DNA of 64,000 bases from Arthrobacter terrae (lineage in GTDB: Bacteria > Actinomycetota > Actinomycetes > Actinomycetales > Micrococcaceae), in assembly GCF_015708085.1 (NCBI RefSeq), contig NZ_JADNYM010000002.1:62001-126000 (forward strand), in the 5' to 3' direction. How positions within the stretch are numbered: position 1 is the stretch's first letter; each line of letters begins with the position of its first letter. The notes below the pieces were generated by a model, which did not search any database, was not told where the DNA came from, and saw only the letters and a program-made list of their open reading frames with translations. A program made the position numbers and the translations under genes. Below, piece by piece: positions 16,983 to 25,291 of the stretch.

Positions 16983-17351
16983 TCAGAGGAATTCCCGCGG
17001 AATTCCGTCCGGCATCATGGGATTGCTTTTAGCCGCCGGCGCCGCGGGCGGATTCCTGCGCCGATCCGCGTCCACGGTGACGTCCGGGTGGGCATCCGTC
17101 ATGGTGTCCTCGGCGTCTGCATCCAACAACTCCGTCGCGCTCCGGATCGGCTTGGCATTAGCGGAAAAGCGATTGCGCAGTTGCTCTGCCGCCGCCTCCC
17201 GCTGCGGCCGGAAGAAGAGATAGCTGACGCAGAATGCGATTAGCACAGCGAAGATTCCCGCCAGGATGGGCGCCATCCCCAGCAGCAGGAACAACACCAA
17301 CAACGGCACAAAGACGCCGGCACGGATCAGAAAATACTTAAAGAAGGCCAC
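16983..17351 (-). CDS. DUF4229 domain membrane protein
   Basis: A 122-residue protein with two adjacent hydrophobic helices (about 5-45), the motif FFRPQREAAAEQLRNR typical of DUF4229, and a polar Asp/Ala/Pro-rich tail. Function is unknown; it sits in the cytoplasmic membrane with a cytoplasmic tail. GTG start at 17351 with TAAACT exactly 6 nt upstream and no Shine-Dalgarno sequence. Found near menaquinone genes in related genomes, so a link to respiratory membranes is possible but unproven. Confidence 0.75.
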   Translation of the reverse strand: MAFFKYFLIRAGVFVPLLVLFLLLGMAPILAGIFAVLIAFCVSYLFFRPQREAAAEQLRNRFSANAKPIRSATELLDADAEDTMTDAHPDVTVDADRRRNPPAAPAAKSNPMMPDGIPREFL

Positions 17352-17357
17352 GTCTAG

Positions 17358-17363
17358 AGTTTA
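17358..17363 (-). promoter_or_regulatory. -10 element, leaderless DUF4229 gene
   Basis: TAAACT on the minus strand, 6 nt before the GTG start at 17351. Confidence 0.5.
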
Positions 17364-17412
17364 GCCGCTGAAGCTGGGGACTCTGCCGGGAGCTTTGCCC
17401 ACGCGTACACGT

Positions 17413-17418
17413 TAGAAT
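17413..17418 (+). promoter_or_regulatory. -10 element, leaderless PLDc_N gene
   Basis: TAGAAT lies 5 nt before the ATG at 17424, so the transcript should start at or beside the start codon. Confidence 0.5.
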
Positions 17419-17423
17419 GAAGC

Positions 17424-17831
17424 ATGATCCGCCTTCTTATGGTCATTCTTCCACTGGCCTTCCTCATTTACGGGCTGATCGACGCTCTGCGGAGCGACGC
17501 CGCTGACGTCCGCAGCCTGCCCAAGACCGCTTGGGTCCTGATCATCATTGTGCTGCCGCTGGTTGGTGTTGCCCTCTGGCTCATCTTTGGGCGTCCCGAT
17601 TATGCTCCGCAGTCCAACGCTTATCCGAAGCAGCCCGTCGCGCCGGATGATGACCCCGACTTCCTGCGCAATCTGGAGACAGCGCGCCGGCACCGGACCG
17701 AGGACGAGCGGCTGCGTAAACTCCAAGCCGACCTCGAGGCCCGCGAGGCGAAGCTTCGGGAGGAAAAACCGGACGACGACGGCGCAAGGGACGGCACGAA
17801 CCGCCAGGACAAGCCGGGTTCGGCCTCCTGA
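17424..17831 (+). CDS. PLD nuclease N-terminal domain (PLDc_N) membrane protein
   Basis: A 135-residue protein with two transmembrane helices (about 3-20 and 37-56) joined by a short loop containing DALRSDAADVRSLPKTAW, then a WLIFGRPDY exit: the PLDc_N pattern seen before cardiolipin synthase domains, here standing alone. The rest is a charged coiled-coil-like stretch (RHRTEDERLRKLQADLEAREAKL) and a disordered tail. No catalytic HKD motif is present, so it is not a phospholipase. It is divergent from the DUF4229 gene with 72 bp between them. Function unknown. Confidence 0.78.
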   Translation: MIRLLMVILPLAFLIYGLIDALRSDAADVRSLPKTAWVLIIIVLPLVGVALWLIFGRPDYAPQSNAYPKQPVAPDDDPDFLRNLETARRHRTEDERLRKLQADLEAREAKLREEKPDDDGARDGTNRQDKPGSAS

Positions 17832-17960
17832 CGTATTTTCCCCGAAACGTCACTAAATGCCGCCATCAACCCCCTTTAGTCAGCACTTAACGACGTCTCG
17901 GCAAGTCCACACCTGTGGAAAACCGATTCGCTTGCCGGTTTTTCGGATCACACTGGAGAA

Positions 17961-18388
17961 ATGCGTCCTGCTTCCGAGCTGCCGAAGCTCTTTAACACCC
18001 GTGCTTTCACGCTGGGTCAGGGTACCGCAGCAGATTTGACACTTCGGCGGCTGCTTGGCGCGGACTTGATTCGTCCGACCCGTGGAGTCCGGCTCCACTC
18101 TTCCCTGGCAGCTGAACTCCTGGAACGCGCTGTGGCCTATCAGCTCGCGGTTCCGGATGGTGCGATCAGTCATATCACGGCCGCAGTTGTGTGGGGCTTC
18201 TGGCTTCCGCTGGAATCCGACGTTGTCCGCGGGCGGAAGGCCGTGGTTACCCCGGAGCGAACGTGGTGCGACCTTGCGGCCATGGCCCGGCCCGACCGGA
18301 CATGATGTATGAAAAATACAAGATTGCACTGCAATACGACGGAGGTCATCACATCAGTGAGTCGCAGCGCCGCCGGGACATTGGCCGC
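17961..18388 (+). pseudogene. decayed AbiEi-type wHTH / DUF559 endonuclease-fold gene
   Basis: The first 114 codons (17961-18305) encode the N-terminal half of an actinobacterial protein with a winged-helix AbiEi-like start (RAFTLGQGTAADLTLRRLLGADLIRPTRGV) and the middle motif RTWCDLAAM. Directly after it, in another frame, comes the core of the C-terminal DUF559-like domain (RPDMMYEKYKIALQYDGGHH, then ISESQRRRDI). The stretch that normally separates the two (roughly 100 codons by family length) is missing, and the sequence stops matching at about 18388, just before the ccsB stop. It looks like an internal deletion with a frameshift plus 3' truncation. Intact relatives are annotated as type IV toxin-antitoxin AbiEi-domain or DUF559 proteins. 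Confidence 0.75.
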
Positions 18389-18400
18389 CCCGGCGAACGG

Positions 18401-19516
18401 TCAACTGATCCCTGCGTAGGAGTGCAGCCCGGCGAAGTAGACATTGACGATGCTGAAATTAAAGACCACGCAGAGGTAGCCGACGATGGACAACCACGCC
18501 GCACGTGTCCCGGTCCAGCCCCGGGTAGCCCGGGCGTGCAGGTATCCTGCGTAAACGACCCAGATGACGAACGTCCAGACTTCCTTGGTATCCCAGCCCC
18601 AGAAGCGCCCCCAGGCCGCTTCCGCCCAGATGGAACCGAACATCAGCGTCAGGGTCCAGCCCACGAACGCAATGGCGTTGATCCGGTAGGCCATATTCTC
18701 CAGGCTCAGAGCCGGCGGGACCAGCCGCATGAATGGCAGCTTGTCCGCCGCGCCGCCGGTCAGGGCGGTCTCGCGGCGGGACTGCACCAGCTGCAGCACG
18801 GACATGGCGAAAGTCAGGGTGAACAGTGCCGAGGACATCACCGCAATAGAGACATGAATGATCAGCCAGTAGCTCTGCAGTGCCGGAGGCAAGTGACCGG
18901 CCGGCGTCCAGAATGCCACGGATGCGGCAGTCATCATCACCAGCACCAGACCAATGACGAACGTTCCCAGGAAGCGCAGGTCCCGGCGGGTGAGCACAAT
19001 CAGGAAGACTGCCGCGACCACGAAACCGCCGGTAGTGCAGAACTCGTACATGTTCCCCCACGGCACCCGTCCGGCGGCAAGGCCCCGAGTCAGCACCCCA
19101 GCGCCGTGAACAATGGCCGCAATCAGCGTCAATGCCACGGCGACCCGTGCCGTTGCGCGGCGGGTAGTTCCATAGCGCATCGAATCATCAGCGGTTGCTG
19201 CGGTGCCATCAGCGCCACCGGCGGGGACTGCCGCGTGGAAAGTGGGCCGTTGGACGCGGCCTTCCGGGCCTTCCAATACCGTTTCCTGGTATGGGTCCTC
19301 CGGCGTGCTCCCGGAACCGGCACCGGACATCGCCCCCACACGCTTCTTTGATGCGGCAGTGGCAGCCTGCTGGCTCTGTTCCAGCACAGCCTTCGTGGTG
19401 CGGCTGTTCTGCACCAAGTCCCAGGCGAACGCGATGAACGCGATCGCATAGGCGATAGCCGCCAGCAGCATAAATCGCTCGCTGTACAGGGCGAATGTCT
19501 CATTGATATGTGGCAT
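18401..19516 (-). CDS. ccsB: cytochrome c biogenesis protein CcsB (CcsA/ResC family)
   Basis: A 371-residue multi-pass protein of the system II haem handling complex. The WWD-type haem-binding motif is in WGRFWGWDTKEVWTF, the conserved WGNMYEF loop is at about 148, and histidines flanking the site occur in IVHGAGVL, LIIHVSIAVMS and the C-terminal LHSYAGIS. With ResB it delivers and ligates haem to apocytochrome c outside the membrane. The linker at about 50-115 is long and polar. Its ATG shares a base with the resB stop (TAATG). It is the last gene of tlpA-ccdA-resB-ccsB. Confidence 0.94.
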   Translation of the reverse strand: MPHINETFALYSERFMLLAAIAYAIAFIAFAWDLVQNSRTTKAVLEQSQQAATAASKKRVGAMSGAGSGSTPEDPYQETVLEGPEGRVQRPTFHAAVPAGGADGTAATADDSMRYGTTRRATARVAVALTLIAAIVHGAGVLTRGLAAGRVPWGNMYEFCTTGGFVVAAVFLIVLTRRDLRFLGTFVIGLVLVMMTAASVAFWTPAGHLPPALQSYWLIIHVSIAVMSSALFTLTFAMSVLQLVQSRRETALTGGAADKLPFMRLVPPALSLENMAYRINAIAFVGWTLTLMFGSIWAEAAWGRFWGWDTKEVWTFVIWVVYAGYLHARATRGWTGTRAAWLSIVGYLCVVFNFSIVNVYFAGLHSYAGIS

Positions 19517-21354
19517 TACTGGTCCTTACCTACGGTCGCAGAGCCGGTGCCCGCCGGCTGTGTTGATGATTGCGTCGATGCAGATGACGCCGTTAATGTT
19601 TGAACCCCGTTGCTATCTTCCGCCCGATCAGCCGCCGGTGCCAACCAGCGCTTTTCCAGCAGACCGCGGATGGTCGCAGCCTCCGGTGCCAGCCGGTGGT
19701 CCTCGCCGCGGGCCAGTAATCCGTACTCCACCATTGTCCGTCCGTCCGGATGGTTTCCGGTCCTGATCCAGACCCGGCGCCGATTAAGGAACAATGAACC
19801 AACCAGGCCGAGCAGACCCGTCACGCCGAAAATCAGGGTCCACAACTGCGCGGGGTTGTGGTGAATATCCAGGGCGACGTACCGCTTCAGGCCGTCGAAG
19901 CTGATGCTTCCCTTGCCCTCGGGAAGCGTGTAGGAGGCCCCCGGGCTCAGGACAATGCCACCGGCCGCCAGATCCCTGCCATTGAGCTGCGTCAGTTTGG
20001 AGGTGTCGAGGGTGAAGACATTCTTCGGCTGGCCTCCATCCAGCCCCAGGTTTCCGTAGTACGCGTTCAGATTCAGCTGCGGGTTGAACGGGTCCGGGTC
20101 TGACGCAACCGCAACACCCTTGTCATTGATCAGCGCCGTTGGCAGGAAAAAACCAACAAACCCCAGCTGGCTGGGCTTGGCGTCGGGCGCCTTGATGACC
20201 AGCAGCGAGGTGTAGGCACCATCGCTGGGAACGGAGACCACAGGTCCCTGAAACGCGACCTTGCCATTCCCATCCTTGACCGTGACTACGGGCGCGTAAC
20301 CGTTCCCCACGAGATAAATACTGGTGCCGCCGAGGCTGACCGGCGCGTTGACCTTCAGATCCTGCTGCTGAGCGGGCGACGACGGCGAGGACTTGGTGGT
20401 CAGGCTGGCCTTAAAGTCCAACGGCTGCCCGTAGTGCGCCTTCGATTCGCGGTCAAACGTCACACTGAATTTATCCAGCTGAACCGAATACGGCTCCAAC
20501 TGCGAAGCGCTGAAATTGCTGCCCGGTGTAAAAGTGTCATAACCGACCAGGGTGTTCACAAACGTCTCTCCCTCCACCAGCACCCGCTGTCCGCTGTAGC
20601 CGAACAGGCCACCGAGCGCAACGGAAACCAGGACTCCGATCAGGGCCGTATGAAACAGAAGGTTCCCCACTTCCTTGCTGAAGCCACGCTCGGCCCCCAC
20701 AGAGGGCCGCACACTCTGCGCATCGCGGACCTCTACCCGGTAGCCTCGGGATTTGAGCGTCGCCGCAGCATCCTGAATCGCCCGCCCCGCGCTGATTCCG
20801 CGGTCCGGCGGAATTTCCAGAGTCCCGTATTCCGGCAGCCTTGACAGCCGTCGCGGCGTCCTCGGGGGCTGCGATCGCATCGCCTTGTAATGCGCAATCG
20901 CACGCGGAATGACGCAGCCGATCAGCGAAACAAATAGCAGCAGATAAATGGCCGAGAACCATGGCGAGGAATAAACATCGAAGAGCTTAAACCAGTCAAG
21001 CACCGGCCCGGTATCAGGATGGTCCTGCAGATACTTCGTGACCACCTCGGGACTGGCCGGACGCTGCGGAAAGAGCGAGCCGGGAACCGCGCCGACGGCC
21101 AACAGCAGCAGCAGGAAAAGCGCGGTCCGCATACTGGTCAGCTGCCGCCAGCCCCAGCGCAGACTGCCGATAAATCCCAGCCGCGGCAATACGACCGCCG
21201 CGGTTTCCGGTCCCGGAGTTGCCGACCCTGACGTCTCCGGCCCTGGACTTCCCGGTCGGGCGTTGTCCAAAGCATCACCAGCGGTGGAATTCTGTCTCTT
21301 AGTCACGGCATCTTTCAAAGAATCGGTGTTGTTATACGGATCGGTTTCGCTCAT
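19516..21354 (-). CDS. resB: cytochrome c biogenesis protein ResB
   Basis: A 612-residue ResB with a disordered first 65 residues, transmembrane helices at about 83-100, 138-158 and 235-255, a large extracytoplasmic domain (about 260-490) and a final helix near 500-520 followed by a cytoplasmic tail. Family motifs include the LRWGWRQLTSMRTALFLLLLLAVG opening and the SLFPQRPASPE loop. It partners CcsB in system II cytochrome c maturation. It starts 1 nt into the ccdA stop region, so coupling is tight. The C-terminal 40 residues are Ser/Thr/Gln-rich. Confidence 0.94.
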   Translation of the reverse strand: MSETDPYNNTDSLKDAVTKRQNSTAGDALDNARPGSPGPETSGSATPGPETAAVVLPRLGFIGSLRWGWRQLTSMRTALFLLLLLAVGAVPGSLFPQRPASPEVVTKYLQDHPDTGPVLDWFKLFDVYSSPWFSAIYLLLFVSLIGCVIPRAIAHYKAMRSQPPRTPRRLSRLPEYGTLEIPPDRGISAGRAIQDAAATLKSRGYRVEVRDAQSVRPSVGAERGFSKEVGNLLFHTALIGVLVSVALGGLFGYSGQRVLVEGETFVNTLVGYDTFTPGSNFSASQLEPYSVQLDKFSVTFDRESKAHYGQPLDFKASLTTKSSPSSPAQQQDLKVNAPVSLGGTSIYLVGNGYAPVVTVKDGNGKVAFQGPVVSVPSDGAYTSLLVIKAPDAKPSQLGFVGFFLPTALINDKGVAVASDPDPFNPQLNLNAYYGNLGLDGGQPKNVFTLDTSKLTQLNGRDLAAGGIVLSPGASYTLPEGKGSISFDGLKRYVALDIHHNPAQLWTLIFGVTGLLGLVGSLFLNRRRVWIRTGNHPDGRTMVEYGLLARGEDHRLAPEAATIRGLLEKRWLAPAADRAEDSNGVQTLTASSASTQSSTQPAGTGSATVGKDQ

Positions 21355-22109
21355 CAGATCGGCAGCCTTACTTCATTGGCAAACCAGAACTGCAATTGGT
21401 TGATCCAGGTGCCCCACAACCCGGTCACCATCAGCACGCCCAAAACAATCAGCATCCCGCCGCCAAACCATTGCAGGGCCCGGCGGTGGGTGCGGAAGAA
21501 GGCCAGTGCACCAAGCCCGCGACGCACCCCCAAGGCGATCAACAGAAACGGCACGCCAAGCCCAACACAGTAGACAAAAGTCAGCACGGCGCCCTTGGCC
21601 GCGCTTGAACCATCGGAAAAGGCCAGCGCCTGTACTGCGCCGAGGGTCGGACCGGTGCAAGGAGCCCAGCCAAGCCCGAAGGTGATTCCCAGTACCGGCG
21701 CACCCCATAAGCCGGCTGGAGTCCGGCTGTGGATTTTTGCTTCCCCTTGGAACCAGTTCAGCCCGCCCAGGAAAATCACTCCGAGCACTATCACCACCAC
21801 GCCCAGTAGCTGGGTCACCCACGCCGCGCTTGGCCCTTTAAGCCATGCGCCCAGCTGACCAAAGACGGCGCCGATCAGCATAAAGACGACGGAAAATCCC
21901 AGTACAAACAACCCGATGCCGGCAACCATCCGGCCGCGGCGCTGCTTTTGCAGATCGACACCGGTGAGCCCGCTGACGTATCCGAGATAGCCCGGGACCA
22001 GCGGCAGCACGCACGGAGAAAGGAAGGAGACAAGTCCGGCCAGGAGGGCTACGGGCATGGCGAGCAGCATCGAGCCGCTAAGCACCGTCTCGGCGAACGG
22101 ATTGTTCAC
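21354..22109 (-). CDS. ccdA: cytochrome c biogenesis protein CcdA (DsbD transmembrane family)
   Basis: A 251-residue membrane thiol-disulfide exchanger with six helices. The two redox cysteines are in SPCVLPLVPGYL (helix 1) and APCTGPTLGA (helix 4). It carries electrons from cytoplasmic thioredoxin to the extracytoplasmic TlpA/ResA-like protein encoded just upstream, which then reduces apocytochrome c cysteines. It overlaps tlpA by 4 nt and abuts resB. Identification is firm. Confidence 0.95.
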   Translation of the reverse strand: MNNPFAETVLSGSMLLAMPVALLAGLVSFLSPCVLPLVPGYLGYVSGLTGVDLQKQRRGRMVAGIGLFVLGFSVVFMLIGAVFGQLGAWLKGPSAAWVTQLLGVVVIVLGVIFLGGLNWFQGEAKIHSRTPAGLWGAPVLGITFGLGWAPCTGPTLGAVQALAFSDGSSAAKGAVLTFVYCVGLGVPFLLIALGVRRGLGALAFFRTHRRALQWFGGGMLIVLGVLMVTGLWGTWINQLQFWFANEVRLPI

Positions 22110-22720
22110 GGGCTTTCGGCCAGCGCAGCGGTGATGAGCGTTTTCAACGTACTCTTGTCCGCCAAGCCCAGAATCCGAGCCGAGACTCTGCCCTTTTTGT
22201 CCAGCACCAATGTGGTGGGAACGGCTGCCGGTGGAACGAACTCCGTTAGTGCCAGCAGCAGGCCGCCGTCCTTATCATTGAAACTCGGGTAACCGAGCGA
22301 GAAGGTCCGGGTAAAAGCGTCGGCGGTGGGCGCTTCATCCCGGATATTGACTCCATAGAAAATGGCACCTTCCGGATTAAACGTTTGATACAAACTCTGC
22401 AGATCCGGTGCCTCAGCCCGGCAGGGTGCGCAGGCGGCGTACCAGAAGTTCAGCACCGTGACTTTACCGGCAAACGAGTCCGAGGAGACTACCGTTCCGT
22501 CAAAGAGCCTCCCGGAAAAGCGGACCGCGGGTTTGCGTTCGGCTGCCCCGTATTCAGTCACGGAGCCGTCGCCGGCTATGTAGTTCTTGTTGTCCCCTGC
22601 ATTCGCCTGCTGCGCCAGCGGGTCCTTGGCTGTACACGCGGACAGGGCAAGAGTGAGGACGGCGCCGGAGGCAGCCAGCAGTGAGCGACGGCTCATTTTC
22701 GTGCTCACGGAATTATCCAC
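22106..22720 (-). CDS. TlpA/ResA-like thiol-disulfide oxidoreductase lipoprotein
   Basis: About 204 residues. The N-terminus has a paired-arginine stretch SRRSLLAASG and a lipobox LSAC with lipidated Cys29, so it is anchored on the outer face of the membrane. The thioredoxin-fold active site CAPC lies at 97-100 in FWYAACAPCRAEAP, and the cis-proline region is PPAAVPTTLVLD. It would reduce apocytochrome c haem-binding cysteines using electrons from CcdA. The GTG at 22720 is preferred because TAGAAT ends exactly 6 nt before it; TTG at 22726 would put the start inside the spacer. Confidence 0.9.
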   Translation of the reverse strand: MDNSVSTKMSRRSLLAASGAVLTLALSACTAKDPLAQQANAGDNKNYIAGDGSVTEYGAAERKPAVRFSGRLFDGTVVSSDSFAGKVTVLNFWYAACAPCRAEAPDLQSLYQTFNPEGAIFYGVNIRDEAPTADAFTRTFSLGYPSFNDKDGGLLLALTEFVPPAAVPTTLVLDKKGRVSARILGLADKSTLKTLITAALAESP

Positions 22721-22726
22721 ATCCAA

Positions 22727-22732
22727 ATTCTA
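22727..22732 (-). promoter_or_regulatory. -10 element, leaderless tlpA-ccdA-resB-ccsB operon
   Basis: TAGAAT on the minus strand, 6 nt before GTG at 22720. No Shine-Dalgarno sequence is present. Confidence 0.55.
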
Positions 22733-22776
22733 CAACGCGTCGAAAAGTAAGCCTTTCCTCACCACCGGGCACTTCC

Positions 22777-23439
22777 TCACGCCCCCGGCGTTGTTGCCGC
22801 ACCGGGCAGCAGCGCGGCGGCGGGTTCGCTGTACCGCACTGCTGTCACGGCGTCGCCGGCGAACACCAGGGATGTCAGCGATGCCAGAGTGCATTCGCGG
22901 TGCCGCGGGTCGTGCCACAATGGCTTATTTTCCGCCGTCCGCCGGGTCACCCAGATGGGAAGCTGGTGGCTGACGAGCACTGCTTCGGCACCATCGCCGC
23001 CTAGTTCCAACGCACGGCGTCGAGCTTCCTGGACGGCTTCCATGACACGATTGGCCTGCTGTTTATATGGCTCTCCCCAGGAGGGCCTCAGCGGGTTCCA
23101 GAAATACGGCCAGTGCCGGGGTTTGAGGATTTCGTGCCGGGACACCTTTGACCCCTCGAAATGGTTCTCCGCCTCGATGATTCTTGGATCCGTCACGATA
23201 CTCAGTCCCAACGCCTCGGCGGTCGGTTGGGCCGTTTCCTGAGCACGAGTCAGCGGTGAGGCGACCAGATGGACCAGCTTGGCGCCGTCGTCCGAGCGTT
23301 TTTGCAGATGCTCAGCCACCAAGGCAGCCATTGCATGGCCTCGTTCGGACAGATGAAACTCCGGCAGCCTGCCGTACAGGACACCATCGGGATTGAAGAC
23401 CTCGCCGTGGCGCAGCAGATGGACAGTGATTTCAGGCAT
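22777..23439 (-). CDS. histidine phosphatase family protein (phosphoglycerate mutase-like)
   Basis: About 220 residues of the histidine phosphatase superfamily. The phosphohistidine motif LLRHGEVFNP opens the protein (His10 from the chosen start), SPLTRAQETAQ supplies the second conserved Arg, and VLVSHQLPIW carries the second catalytic His. The substrate is unknown; it is not the metabolic phosphoglycerate mutase by length and motifs. The ATG at 23439 is chosen because it begins the family N-terminus MPEITVHLLRHG and has AAACTT 6 nt upstream. It lies 57 bp upstream of tlpA on the same strand, as in mycobacteria (Rv0525-Rv0526, from memory). Confidence 0.88.
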   Translation of the reverse strand: MPEITVHLLRHGEVFNPDGVLYGRLPEFHLSERGHAMAALVAEHLQKRSDDGAKLVHLVASPLTRAQETAQPTAEALGLSIVTDPRIIEAENHFEGSKVSRHEILKPRHWPYFWNPLRPSWGEPYKQQANRVMEAVQEARRRALELGGDGAEAVLVSHQLPIWVTRRTAENKPLWHDPRHRECTLASLTSLVFAGDAVTAVRYSEPAAALLPGAATTPGA

Positions 23440-23445
23440 GTCACT

Positions 23446-23451
23446 AAGTTT
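23446..23451 (-). promoter_or_regulatory. weak -10-like element before histidine phosphatase
   Basis: AAACTT on the minus strand, 6 nt before ATG at 23439. It matches only the conserved second A and last T, so it is weaker than the others. Confidence 0.35.
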
Positions 23452-23652
23452 CTCAAAGGTGCCGGGCAATCGCTAAATCAGCTGATTCCCAGCTTGGGGC
23501 GGCAACAGTTCACAGCTGCACGGAAAAGAATTTGAGAACGGCGGAATAATAGATGCGTTTGCATACTTATACCTGTCGATGGACGGGAAACCGTCACTCG
23601 GCCACTTCCACACCAGACCATTGCCCGGCAAGCATTTCCACAAGGAGAACCA

Positions 23653-24210
23653 ATGTCTACTTCACCCCAGCTCACCTCGACCGGCCTGACCCAAGGCGTT
23701 TGGAACCTCGACCCCTCCCACAGCGAGGTGGGATTCACCGTCCGGCACGCCGGCATCAGCAAGGTGCGCGGAAAGTTTACTGACATCGTCGCGACGGCGA
23801 CCGTGGGCGAGACAGCCGCCGACTCGTCCGTGACGGCGACCATCCAGGCAGCCAGCTTTGACTCCGGCGACGCCAACCGCGACGGCCACGTCCGCGGCGC
23901 CGACTTCTTCGATGTGGAGCAATTCCCGGAACTGAGCTTTGCATCCACTTCGATCGCCGGTTCCGGGGACGACTACGAGCTCTCCGGCGATCTGACCATC
24001 CGCGGTATCACCAAGCCGGTCACTTTTGAGACCGAGTTCAACGGCGTAGCCGTGGACCCCTTTGGCGCCACCCGCGCCGGATTCTCCGGAAAAACCAGCA
24101 TCAGCCGCAAGGACTTTGGCCTGACCTGGAATGCGGCCCTGGAAGCCGGCGGAGTGCTCGTCGGAGATAAGGTCACCATTACCCTTGAAGTGGCTTTCGT
24201 CAGAGCATAA
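23653..24210 (+). CDS. YceI family lipocalin-like protein
   Basis: A 185-residue YceI-domain protein: GVWNLDPSHSEVGFTVRHAGISKVRGKF at 15-42 is the family signature, followed by the beta-strands TATIQAASFDSGDANRDGHVRGADFFDVEQFPELSF and SRKDFGLTWN. YceI proteins bind isoprenoid or amphipathic lipids. No signal peptide is seen, so this copy is probably cytoplasmic. AAGGAG precedes the ATG, and a strong terminator follows, so it is monocistronic. A link to polyprenyl quinone lipids is possible but not shown. Confidence 0.92.
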   Translation: MSTSPQLTSTGLTQGVWNLDPSHSEVGFTVRHAGISKVRGKFTDIVATATVGETAADSSVTATIQAASFDSGDANRDGHVRGADFFDVEQFPELSFASTSIAGSGDDYELSGDLTIRGITKPVTFETEFNGVAVDPFGATRAGFSGKTSISRKDFGLTWNAALEAGGVLVGDKVTITLEVAFVRA

Positions 24211-24229
24211 TTTCCACAGCGCCGCAGGG

Positions 24230-24290
24230 AGCGGCCACCTGGTGCGCGCGGGGGATGCCGCGCGCACGACGGGTGGCCGCTTTTGCTTTT
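24230..24290 (+). terminator. intrinsic terminator after the YceI gene
   Basis: A 10 bp outer stem (AGCGGCCACC/GGTGGCCGCT) encloses a second GC-rich stem (GTGCGCGCG/CGCGCGCAC) and is followed by TTTTGCTTTT. Confidence 0.9.
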
Positions 24291-24342
24291 CCACTGGGTC
24301 CTACAGACTCCGCGTTCCCTATGCAAGGCGTTGGGCCCGGGC

Positions 24343-24348
24343 TAAAGT
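24343..24348 (+). promoter_or_regulatory. -10 element, leaderless Pro/Tyr/Gln-rich membrane protein
   Basis: TAAAGT, 6 nt before the ATG at 24355. Confidence 0.5.
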
Positions 24349-24354
24349 TTGACC

Positions 24355-25137
24355 ATGAGCACACCGTCTGAGAATCCCCGGTCCGAGCAGCCCGGCACGC
24401 AGCCCCCGACCGGATACCCGGGCCCCGGGCCGGCGAGCGACCCGGCAACGGGAGCCCGGCCACAACAGGTTCCGCCGGGTTACACATCCCCAACCGGTAA
24501 TCAACCGCCGGCCTACCAGCAACCGCCGGCCTACCAAGGACCCGGCTACCAGCAACCGCCGGCCTACCAGGGACCCGGCTACCAGCAACCGCCGGCCTAC
24601 CAGGGACCCGGCTACCAGCAACCGCCGGCTTACCAGCACGCCGCCGGTGGATCCCAGAACGGATACCAGCAACGGCCGAAATCGCCGGCCGCCAATTTCA
24701 GAAATTTTCCACAACGGCTTCAAGACCTCAGCTTAATTCCGCGCGAAGTAAAAAATGCTTACCTGCTCTTTGTTGCCGGCGCCCTACTGAACGTGCTGGC
24801 ATCCCTGATTGAAATTTTTGCGGCCGGGAGCCGAGGAGGCCTTTTCGTCGCAGCCGGAATTGTCGGGTTTGTCTTCGCTGTCATCTTTGCAGCCGTCTTC
24901 ATCTGGTTCGCCCTCCTCACGAAGGAAGGAGTTGGCTGGGCCCGCATCGTCATGATCGTATTGGCAGCCCTGAGCATCATCGGTGCCCTTGTCTCGCTCA
25001 TCGGAATGTTCGCCAGCATCATTGGCTTCATCAACGTCTTGGCCTACGTCGCCTCCATCATCGGCGGCATCATGCTGCTGCTTCCACGGTCGCAGGCATA
25101 CTTCGCAGCCCGGAGGCCACAGGGGCCCCTGCGGTAA
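24355..25137 (+). CDS. membrane protein with Pro/Tyr/Gln repeat N-terminus
   Basis: About 260 residues. The first 120 are Pro/Gly/Gln/Tyr-rich and disordered, with 3.7 copies of an 11-residue unit YQQPPAYQGPG at about 54-94. Residues from about 135 hold four hydrophobic helices (LLFVAGALLNVLASLIEIF, FVAAGIVGFVFAVIFAAVF, IVMIVLAALSIIGALVSLIG, and IIGFINVLAYVASIIGGIMLLL) with a GVGWARIV loop, a pattern shared with the next gene. Function is unknown. Such tails often mediate weak self-association or protein contacts. The ATG at 24355 has TAAAGT 6 nt upstream. Confidence 0.75.
   Translation: MSTPSENPRSEQPGTQPPTGYPGPGPASDPATGARPQQVPPGYTSPTGNQPPAYQQPPAYQGPGYQQPPAYQGPGYQQPPAYQGPGYQQPPAYQHAAGGSQNGYQQRPKSPAANFRNFPQRLQDLSLIPREVKNAYLLFVAGALLNVLASLIEIFAAGSRGGLFVAAGIVGFVFAVIFAAVFIWFALLTKEGVGWARIVMIVLAALSIIGALVSLIGMFASIIGFINVLAYVASIIGGIMLLLPRSQAYFAARRPQGPLR
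24514..24636. repeat. 33 bp coding tandem repeat (3.7 copies)
   Basis: Units at 24514-24546, 24547-24579, 24580-24612 and a partial at 24613-24636 differ at one or two bases only. The near-identity at DNA level points to recent expansion. Confidence 0.92.
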
Positions 25138-25169
25138 CCAATCGGAGAGACGAAAAAGCAACTGCGATA

Positions 25170-25216
25170 CGCCGGCCGCGGTAGGGTTGATGAACCCCAC
25201 CGCGGCCGGCGTTTTT
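25170..25216 (+). terminator. intrinsic terminator after the repeat-bearing membrane gene
   Basis: A perfect 13 bp stem (CGCCGGCCGCGGT/ACCGCGGCCGGCG) with a 16 nt loop is followed by five T. Confidence 0.92.
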
Positions 25217-25291
25217 GGCGCAACCTATGGCACAGATCCTGCCGGCGACGTTACAGCACAGAGCCATCAGCCACTGATCGATTGGATTCCC

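Noticed and set aside
18191-19351. 386-codon plus-strand frame after the decayed gene
   Set aside because: Only its first part (the DUF559-like remnant) is meaningful; the rest is antisense to ccsB.
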